Source: Shewanella basaltis
GTDB lineage: Bacteria > Pseudomonadota > Gammaproteobacteria > Enterobacterales > Shewanellaceae
Length of the DNA: 64,000 nt
NCBI RefSeq assembly: GCF_023283885.1
Contig: NZ_JAKILA010000022.1
Coordinates: 21,779-85,778, forward strand
Direction: 5' to 3'
Shown: positions 57,623 to 64,000 of the stretch, one piece after another
Layout: every line of letters starts with the position of its first letter
Position numbering within the stretch: the first letter of the stretch is position 1
Notes under the pieces: model-generated
The model's input: the letters and a program-made list of their open reading frames with translations, nothing else
What the model was told of the DNA's origin: nothing
Database searches by the model: none
Made by a program: the position numbers and the translations under genes

Positions 57623-57787
57623 GGTACTACCTGTCTCGGTATGTTTAAATTTAAGCTGAAAAAGCGTCATCATGCTAAGACTAACCGTTTCTTGTTCGTA
57701 AATATAATGTAAGATTCATTATGTCGCTTAAATTTAACAAGTGATTAATGTAAATGGATGTTCAGTTGTAATCAGGGAGTCATGTTC

Positions 57788-60253
57788 ATGTTGTTGTCGG
57801 GTTTAGCAAATACGGTTTATCGCATATTAATTATTGATGACGATATCCAGAATATTTTTATCCTAGAAGACATTTTGTCACCTTTAGGTAATATTTATTT
57901 TTCTGAATCAGGCAGCAATGCTTTGGCTTTGGTTGATAAAATCAAGCCTGATGTTATTTTACTCGACATAGAAATGCCAGATATGGACGGTTGGCAAGTC
58001 TGCCGTGCGCTTAAATCTAACCCACTTTACAGCGACATCCCCATCATTTTCATTACTGGTCATACAGAGCCTGAATTTGAAAAACTAGCATTAGAAAGCG
58101 GCGGTGTTGACTTTATTACCAAACCTTTTAATGCGTCTATTTGTTGCTTAAGGGTACATACCCAGCTGAAATTTAGACAGCAAAATCATTTAATTGTTAA
58201 AGCCAAAGAAGAATTACAACAGCTAGTTAATCAAGTACCTATGCTCATTACCTACTGGGATGCTGCTGGGAATAATTTATTTAGTAATGATTACTCAGGC
58301 ATGTGGTTTGACCAACTGGTTGGCCAGGTAGACGGAAAGCATATTTCGAGTATTTTTCCAGCAGAACTGAGTCATGCCGTACTGTCACATCAAAAAGTGG
58401 CCACCACAAAGCCTGTAAAATACATCGTGACAGTAGCAAACGACATAGGCACCAGTTTTTATGAGGTATTTCAGTCAAAAATGAAATCCAGTTCGGGAAT
58501 GGATGGCTATTTAGTGACTGTGGTGGATGTCTCTGAGGTGAAGCATGCCAAGCAAGCTCTGCATTCAGAAAAAGAACGTTTACGGGTTACATTAAACTCT
58601 ATTGGCGATGCCGTTATCGCAACTGATACCAAAGGCCTGATTACCTTTATGAATCCAATTGCTGAGCGCATGACTGGCTGGAGAATTAAAGAGGCGCTTC
58701 ATCAAAAAATTGAAACGGTCATGCAACTTCGTGACTCTAACACTCGCCATACATTATTAAACCCGCTTTATATTGCATTACGTGAGCAACGTATTGTTGC
58801 CATGGCGCTAAACAGTCAGTTACTGGCCCGCGGCGGACAAGTTTTTGCTGTTGAAGATTCTGCTGCGCCCATACGCAATGAAAACGGTGAAGTGATTGGC
58901 GCCATTATGGTGTTTCATGATGTGAGTGAAACCATGGCAATGGCCATGAAAATGAGTCATTTAGCAAATCATGATCAATTAACCGATTTACCTAATCGAA
59001 TTTTATTGCAAGACAGACTAAGTGTGGCATGTTCTTCAGCGAAATCTTTTGGCACAAAAGCGGCTGCATTACTGGTTGATATCGATCATTTTAAATACCT
59101 TAATGATTCACTCGGGCACCAGCTAGGAGATGAGTTGATTTGCCTTATGGCGCAGCGGATCAATTCATTAATTCCACCGTCGTACACATTGGCAAGGCTT
59201 GGCGGGGATGAATTTGTGGTTTTGATGAGCGATACACAGTCGGTTGAGGCGTCGTCGGTATTGGCAACTAAATTAGTAGATGCTATGCATGAGCCTTTTG
59301 TGTTGGCTGGGCAAAAATTTAGCGTGTCTATCAGCATTGGGATCAGTGTTTATCCAGATGACGCTTCTGATGCCGAAGAGTTGATGCGTCATGCCGATGT
59401 GGCTATGTATCGAGCTAAACAAGAGGGCCGCAATCGGTTTAGCTTTTTCTCGTATGATCTAGAAAATTCTATTCGTGAGCGGCATCAGCTTGAATTGAGT
59501 TTACGCAACGCGCTATTAAATGATGAGTTATTGGTGTTTTATCAACCCAAGTTTGATTTAACAACCAAACGCATTATTGGCGCGGAGGCTCTGGTTAGGC
59601 TTACTGGAGATGATGGTATATTTATTTCTCCAACAGAGTTTATTCCGCTGGCTGAAGAGACGGGTTTAATCATTAAGTTGGGCCAACAAGTATTATCTAA
59701 AGCCTGTATTGAAGCAAAGCGCTGGTTTGATATGGGGTATGTTATTCCGGTTTCTGTCAACGTTGCCGTTGCACAATTTGCTGACCCGAATCTTGAACAT
59801 ATGATTGCCACAGCTTTACAAGAGTCGCAGTTACCTGCAGAGCTGCTAGAGCTTGAAATAACCGAAACAGCATTAATGTTAGATGCTGAAGAAATGCAAA
59901 CTAAATTAAGTCAGTTAAAGGCTTTGGGAGTCACCATTGCCATTGATGATTTTGGTACAGGATATTCGAGTTTAGCATACTTAAAAAAATTCAATGTTGA
60001 TGTGATGAAAATTGACATGTCTTTTGTTAAAGACATGCTTAACAATAAACATGATTACGAGATTGTGAAGACGATAATCTCACTAGGGCGTTCAATGGAA
60101 TTAACATTGATTGCTGAGGGCGTAGAAACCGAAGCTCAACGTCAGGCGTTAATTGAACTTGATTGTGTGATGGGCCAGGGATATTTATTCAGTCGACCGT
60201 TACCAGCAAATGAATTTAGTGACTTTATATTATTAACAGAACACTGGGTGTAA
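57788..60253 (+). CDS. REC-PAS-GGDEF-EAL c-di-GMP turnover protein
   Basis: This 821-residue soluble protein has a receiver (D60 in VILLDIEMPDMDG), one or two PAS domains, GGDEF with an intact motif (residues 472-476) and EAL with E600 of EALVRL. ELEITETALM and DDFGTGYSSL are also present, as needed for phosphodiesterase activity. Both synthesis and hydrolysis of c-di-GMP are possible, switched by phosphorylation of the receiver. ATG 57788 is chosen because GGGAG is eight bases upstream; 57782 would be too close. A kinase gene follows after 11 bp. Confidence 0.93.
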   Translation: MLLSGLANTVYRILIIDDDIQNIFILEDILSPLGNIYFSESGSNALALVDKIKPDVILLDIEMPDMDGWQVCRALKSNPLYSDIPIIFITGHTEPEFEKLALESGGVDFITKPFNASICCLRVHTQLKFRQQNHLIVKAKEELQQLVNQVPMLITYWDAAGNNLFSNDYSGMWFDQLVGQVDGKHISSIFPAELSHAVLSHQKVATTKPVKYIVTVANDIGTSFYEVFQSKMKSSSGMDGYLVTVVDVSEVKHAKQALHSEKERLRVTLNSIGDAVIATDTKGLITFMNPIAERMTGWRIKEALHQKIETVMQLRDSNTRHTLLNPLYIALREQRIVAMALNSQLLARGGQVFAVEDSAAPIRNENGEVIGAIMVFHDVSETMAMAMKMSHLANHDQLTDLPNRILLQDRLSVACSSAKSFGTKAAALLVDIDHFKYLNDSLGHQLGDELICLMAQRINSLIPPSYTLARLGGDEFVVLMSDTQSVEASSVLATKLVDAMHEPFVLAGQKFSVSISIGISVYPDDASDAEELMRHADVAMYRAKQEGRNRFSFFSYDLENSIRERHQLELSLRNALLNDELLVFYQPKFDLTTKRIIGAEALVRLTGDDGIFISPTEFIPLAEETGLIIKLGQQVLSKACIEAKRWFDMGYVIPVSVNVAVAQFADPNLEHMIATALQESQLPAELLELEITETALMLDAEEMQTKLSQLKALGVTIAIDDFGTGYSSLAYLKKFNVDVMKIDMSFVKDMLNNKHDYEIVKTIISLGRSMELTLIAEGVETEAQRQALIELDCVMGQGYLFSRPLPANEFSDFILLTEHWV

Positions 60254-60264
60254 ATAGGAAGGGT

Positions 60265-63200
60265 ATGCGCAATCCATGGCCTAGAAAAAGTCATCACGTT
60301 AGGCACAAGACCTTGTCTTACTTAGGTTACTTTGTTATCGGCTGTTTTTGCTTACTCTTTTATTTGGTGTATTCAAATTTTGCCCAAAATGCGATCATTA
60401 AAAAAAATAAAGCAACATTAGCACAGTTGAGTCACACAGCCGCTCTAGAAATGAGTGATGTTTTCAACGTTTATAAAAATAAAGTGTTGTTTTTACAGTC
60501 TACGGCTTCTGTTAAAGGGATTAGCCGCAGCCTGCAGCATAATGATATCGACCCCATAGACGGAACAACAACCGCGCAATGGAAAAAACGCTTACAGGAT
60601 ATGTTTACAGCGTTTATCCAAACCAATCCAGAAGTCAGGCAGTTACGTTTTATTAGCCGTCTAAATAATGGGCATGAAGTGGTGAGGGTTGAGCGGCGTA
60701 ATGACAAAGTTGTGGTGGTACCTGAAGGCTTATTGCAAGACAAAAGTGATACAGAATATTATTCGGCCATTGCAAAATTAACCCCCAATGAACTTTATAT
60801 CTCAGATATTACCTTAAATCGAGAATATGGCGTGATAGAAACGCCTGTATGGCCAACATTTAGGGTTGCGAAATCCATTTTTGATGATCAAGACACTTTT
60901 TTTGGTTTTGTTATCGTCAATATCGACGCCAACATCTTACTTGAACAACTTCAAAGGGACTTTAAGCATTCATTGTTTGAGCTCGCGATACTTAACTCAA
61001 ATGGTTATTTTATTTCTGCACCTAATCCTGCGCTTCATTTTGGTTTTGACCTGAACATACCCAACTCAACATGGCAATTACAAACTGCAAATACCCCACT
61101 GCCAATCCTCGGTCATATTGAAGAGGTCCGGCTCGATAAACAAGATTACTGGTCGATTGGAGAAACCGTTTTTTTATCGACCCAAGAAGATAGGCAATTA
61201 ACAGTGATTGGCTTATTTCCTAAAAAGGCTGTTGCGGCGCTTTGGGAGCCACAACGAAATGCCATGATGTTACTTATGTTTGTTGTTTTTGCCATTATTG
61301 TTGCCATTATTCTGATTTATCAAAAGTATGTATCTAAACTCATTGAATTACATGATAACCAGTCATTGTATCAAGCGATTATTGCAGGCTCCCCAGATGC
61401 CATTATCAGTGTTGATCGCCAAGGCTACATATTGACCTGGAATGAGTCTGCCACTTTTCTATTTGGCATTGCACAAGCACAGGCCATTAACACTAATTTA
61501 CTCGATGTAATTAACGAAAATGACGATGCAAAAGTGCTTAACTCGCAATTAATCGCCACGGTATTTGATAAAAAAGAGCATACCCTTGTCACCATAGAAT
61601 CTAGCCATCATGGCGCCGAGACAAAAGTGTTTACGGTGAGTTTGTCGCCCGTGATTGTAATTAATTCAACCAACATTACCAGTATTTCAGCCATAATCCG
61701 CGATGTGACCGATTCAAGGCGCAGTGAGCAAAAAATTCTGCAAATGAATGAATCTTTAGAGCAGCAGGTCATTGCTAGAACACAGGAGCTTGAAGCGGCA
61801 ACGGCTGAGGCCATATCGGCTAACAAGTTAAAGAGTGAATTTGTTGCCAATATTAGTCATGAGATCCGCACTCCGCTCAACGGTATTGGTGGGATGGTTG
61901 AATTACTCAAGCGTGAATATTTGTCTGATAAACAATTAAGTTATCTGTCTATGGCGAAAAACAGCATTGCCACGCTGACAGTATTAATTAACGATTTACT
62001 TGATCTTTCTAAAATTGAATCGGGAAATTTGCAGGTTGAGTTAGAACCTTTTGACTTACTCGATAATGTTTGCGGTGTCATCAGTATGATGTCGCTAAGA
62101 GCAGAAGAAAAAGGCTTGATATTATTATTAGACAGTGTCGAATTAAAGCACAGAAAGCTCATTTGTGACCCATACCGCATCAAGCAGATATTGGTTAACC
62201 TTATTGGAAATGCCATTAAGTTTTCGGCCAAAGGGCATATTATTGTCAAAGTCAGCACCCGTGCTTACGATGAGCGACCAGACAATATTAATGTTGAATT
62301 TTCAATTATTGATAATGGTATTGGTATTACAAAAGAACAACAAAAAAAGCTATTTAGCCCTTTTACTCAAGCAAATGGTTCTATTACTCGTGACTTTGGT
62401 GGAACCGGTTTAGGCTTGTCTATTTCAAAACAACTTGTGACGTTATTAGGTGGGGATATTGGCGTAAAAAGTGAGATCGGCCAAGGCAGTACCTTTACGT
62501 TTAATATTTGTGCCAACCACAATCGGGATATCAATATAACACCTGCCGCGCCCCCTTTTGCTGAGCAATCTGTGCTGATTTTCATTGCTGATGAACCCAC
62601 AGCGCATTTAATGCAAAAGCAATGTCAAACGTGGTCTGCCAATGTCACCTTGGTAAGGGAATTTTCACAATTTGTCAGTGTGATGACTCAAAGCAAACCC
62701 GATGTGATTATTGCCGAAAACCACTTAATTGTGGCAGAAGATACACATTGGCTCCAACACAGTTCAATTGCAAATTGCCTTTTACTGTTAATGATTGGTC
62801 GTGATGAAGTGGATATCGCTTTGCTAGAAAGTGCCAGTTGTGAGCATCTCATCAAGCCGGTTTTACCCATACACTTAATAGAGCTTTGCAGTAAGCGACT
62901 CAATAATAGTGTCAATATCGCTGAGCAGACAAACTATGGCAGTGCGATGTCTAAGGCTTTACCGGATAAAAAATACAGTGTACTTGTAGTAGATGATAAT
63001 CAAATAAATCGAATTGTTGCGCAAGGGTTGTTAGAGGAATTACCCGTTGAGGTTTATACCGCCAATAATGGTCGAGAAGCGATAGCGTTTTTAAAAAATG
63101 TCCAACATAAAAACGACCTACACTTAGTATTGATGGATGGACAAATGCCTGTTTTAGATGGCTATAAAGCGACGGAGTTTATTCGACAGGGGCAAGCTGG

Positions 63201-63369
63201 GGAGTTGATGGCAAACGTGACTATTATTGCAATGACAGCCGATACCATGGCAGGGGATCGTGAGGCCTGTTTAGCGGTGGGGATGGATGATTTTATTTCA
63301 AAACCAATAGATAAAGGTGCGTTTTTACATAAAGTGATGTTTTGGCTAGCACAAACTGAAACAAAGTAG
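60265..63369 (+). CDS. Hybrid sensor histidine kinase with PAS and two receivers
   Basis: This 1034-residue membrane protein has one N-terminal span (YFVIGCFCLLFYLVY), a dCACHE-like extracytoplasmic region to about residue 330, and a second span (AMMLLMFVVFAIIVAIIL). Then come PAS, HisKA (H532 in NISHEIRTPLNGIGG) and HATPase (GGTGLGLSISKQL). A degenerate receiver follows (no clear acceptor Asp), then an intact receiver (D958 in VLMDGQMPVLDG). It has no HPt. It follows the REC-GGDEF-EAL gene after 11 bp, so they are co-transcribed. The divergent CHASE-HPt protein is a likely relay partner. Confidence 0.92.
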   Translation: MRNPWPRKSHHVRHKTLSYLGYFVIGCFCLLFYLVYSNFAQNAIIKKNKATLAQLSHTAALEMSDVFNVYKNKVLFLQSTASVKGISRSLQHNDIDPIDGTTTAQWKKRLQDMFTAFIQTNPEVRQLRFISRLNNGHEVVRVERRNDKVVVVPEGLLQDKSDTEYYSAIAKLTPNELYISDITLNREYGVIETPVWPTFRVAKSIFDDQDTFFGFVIVNIDANILLEQLQRDFKHSLFELAILNSNGYFISAPNPALHFGFDLNIPNSTWQLQTANTPLPILGHIEEVRLDKQDYWSIGETVFLSTQEDRQLTVIGLFPKKAVAALWEPQRNAMMLLMFVVFAIIVAIILIYQKYVSKLIELHDNQSLYQAIIAGSPDAIISVDRQGYILTWNESATFLFGIAQAQAINTNLLDVINENDDAKVLNSQLIATVFDKKEHTLVTIESSHHGAETKVFTVSLSPVIVINSTNITSISAIIRDVTDSRRSEQKILQMNESLEQQVIARTQELEAATAEAISANKLKSEFVANISHEIRTPLNGIGGMVELLKREYLSDKQLSYLSMAKNSIATLTVLINDLLDLSKIESGNLQVELEPFDLLDNVCGVISMMSLRAEEKGLILLLDSVELKHRKLICDPYRIKQILVNLIGNAIKFSAKGHIIVKVSTRAYDERPDNINVEFSIIDNGIGITKEQQKKLFSPFTQANGSITRDFGGTGLGLSISKQLVTLLGGDIGVKSEIGQGSTFTFNICANHNRDINITPAAPPFAEQSVLIFIADEPTAHLMQKQCQTWSANVTLVREFSQFVSVMTQSKPDVIIAENHLIVAEDTHWLQHSSIANCLLLLMIGRDEVDIALLESASCEHLIKPVLPIHLIELCSKRLNNSVNIAEQTNYGSAMSKALPDKKYSVLVVDDNQINRIVAQGLLEELPVEVYTANNGREAIAFLKNVQHKNDLHLVLMDGQMPVLDGYKATEFIRQGQAGELMANVTIIAMTADTMAGDREACLAVGMDDFISKPIDKGAFLHKVMFWLAQTETK

Positions 63370-63599
63370 CGTTCATTGATCTTTGTTGATGGGTAAAGGT
63401 TTTGGGTTGTTATTTCCCTGAGAGCGCTAAAACGCCATAAAACGGTCAACTAATACTGACCAACAACTCAACACGTTTGCCTCTTTGCCGAGTTTATTTT
63501 GACAAATACCTCACTGATAATTTTCGCTAAAAGAGCACATTCTAATGCGGATTGGCATAACCATTTGCTCTGTTACGATTATGGAGGCATCAAAAAAAT

Positions 63600-63635
63600 A
63601 AAGCCCCATTGCATCCGTTGCTTTGGGGCTTTTGT
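63600..63635 (+). terminator. Rho-independent terminator-like hairpin
   Basis: AAAGCCCC pairs with GGGGCTTT with an 11-15 base loop, followed by TTGTTTG. It is 230 bp past the kinase stop and could terminate the GGDEF-EAL/kinase operon. Confidence 0.65.
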
Positions 63636-63725
63636 TTGCATTGTTTGCGCTTTTTTATTGTTTAAGCGGTTATACCTTTCTATGAAGATATTGTTGATGA
63701 CTTAAACTCAATCCTGCCAATGGCA

Positions 63726-63752
63726 TGAATAAAAGTGACGTTACTGGATATA
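63726..63752. repeat. 27-bp direct repeat, copy 1
   Basis: The repeat begins TGAATAAAAGTGACG and ends CTGGATATA. It is identical to the last 27 bases of the window, 248 bp away. Confidence 0.85.
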
Positions 63753-63973
63753 GAGTCTGGGGACCCAATAACGCCTGAACTGTTGTGCCAGTGGTGATAC
63801 ATGTCGTGCTGGCGGTAAAACAAATAAAGCGGCAAGGATGCAAGATAGTTTGCGCTTGTTGTTATTAGTCTGTTTGCTGTGTTATCAACGTGCTGGGGGC
63901 TAGCTGATAGTACGGTCAAACATCCTTGCCATAACATTGAGAGCGCTGCATTAATCCATAAGGCAGTCTCTAC

Positions 63974-64000
63974 TGAATAAAAGTGACGTTACTGGATATA
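63974..64000. repeat. 27-bp direct repeat, copy 2 (cut by window end)
   Basis: Identical to 63726-63752 over all 27 visible bases. The sequence upstream of the two copies differs, so the left boundary is sharp; the right boundary is outside the window. Confidence 0.85.

Larger units (their letters stand above)
63370..64000. other. Right-end region without a confident gene
   Basis: After the kinase gene comes about 230 bp without features, then a terminator-like hairpin (63600-63635). The rest holds a 10-bp inverted repeat (GGCAAGGATG at 63831 and CATCCTTGCC at 63921) and two copies of a 27-bp direct repeat. Open frames in this stretch have no ribosome-binding site and no familiar sequence, so I do not call them. 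Confidence 0.5.

Noticed and set aside
57660..57787. c-di-GMP riboswitch near the GGDEF-EAL gene
   Set aside because: The gap is too short and lacks the conserved GEMM-type loops.
63499..63705. 68-codon plus-strand frame after the hybrid kinase
   Set aside because: It runs across a terminator hairpin and has no ribosome-binding site.
63680..63937. 85-codon minus-strand frame overlapping the direct repeat
   Set aside because: No ribosome-binding site and no familiar sequence. The second repeat copy is in another frame relative to it, so the repeat is not a protein repeat.
63726..64000. CRISPR array or integron attC sites
   Set aside because: Only two 27-bp copies with a 221-bp spacer, too long for CRISPR, and no attC-type core sites (GTTRRRY/RYYYAAC pair).

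Overview
The window looks like chromosomal DNA from a marine gammaproteobacterium, most likely Shewanella. I base this on gene content and protein similarity recalled from memory: a ubiD-fre pair, rapA, uvrD-ubiA, rraB, cmoM, tpm, udp with an OmpK/Tsx-type channel, DUF3016, DUF3530 and DUF4240 proteins, and many PAS/GGDEF/EAL/hybrid-kinase proteins. Base composition is moderate, roughly 40% GC by eye. No rRNA, tRNA, CRISPR array, prophage or full-length insertion sequence is visible. Mobile DNA is limited to short non-coding inverted-repeat (MITE-like) elements.

Layout. 1-9.4 kb: a partial TorF-type porin, HU, a double-receiver response regulator, several small unknown or DUF genes, a TraB/GumN protein, cmoM, a MaoC-like hydratase, an MscS channel and a zinc-ribbon membrane protein. 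9.3-13.1 kb: a 41-residue membrane miniprotein, then a zinc-uptake locus (small secreted Cys/His protein, acid/His-rich outer-membrane beta-barrel, ZnuA, ZnuB) with no ATPase gene. 13.2-19 kb: plsC, rraB, MITE copy 1, a REC-CheC plus diguanylate cyclase pair, a crotonase behind a FadR-like operator, and a DUF3530 protein. 19-34.7 kb: rapA, a PhoH-family ATPase, a 1235-residue hybrid kinase, a secreted zinc protease, a Ser/Thr kinase, a Cys-rich protein, tpm and a radical SAM protein. 35-42 kb: a type III PLP decarboxylase, udp (CRP-like sites upstream), an OmpK channel, an NfeD plus two stomatin/SPFH genes, and a LysR regulator. 42-51.4 kb: a 311-bp inverted-repeat element, uvrD, ubiA, an esterase pseudogene broken by an amber codon and by MITE copy 2, a membrane protein, a MazG/HisE-like protein, fre and ubiD. 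51.5-63.4 kb: a signalling block with a substrate-binding lipoprotein, a membrane GGDEF protein, a CHASE-PAS-HPt membrane protein, a REC-PAS-GGDEF-EAL protein and a hybrid histidine kinase. 63.4-64 kb: a terminator-like hairpin and a 27-bp direct repeat cut by the window edge.

How the genes work together. The clearest functional units are the zinc-uptake operon, the NfeD-SPFH membrane-microdomain operon, and the signalling block at the right. In that block the histidine kinase has receiver domains but no HPt, and the divergently encoded CHASE protein has an HPt but no kinase, which suggests a split phosphorelay feeding a c-di-GMP enzyme. The least expected observation is a pair of 194/195-bp MITEs with matching terminal inverted repeats and TA-bounded 6-bp target duplications. 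One of them has a provable empty site, because removing it restores the esterase reading frame.
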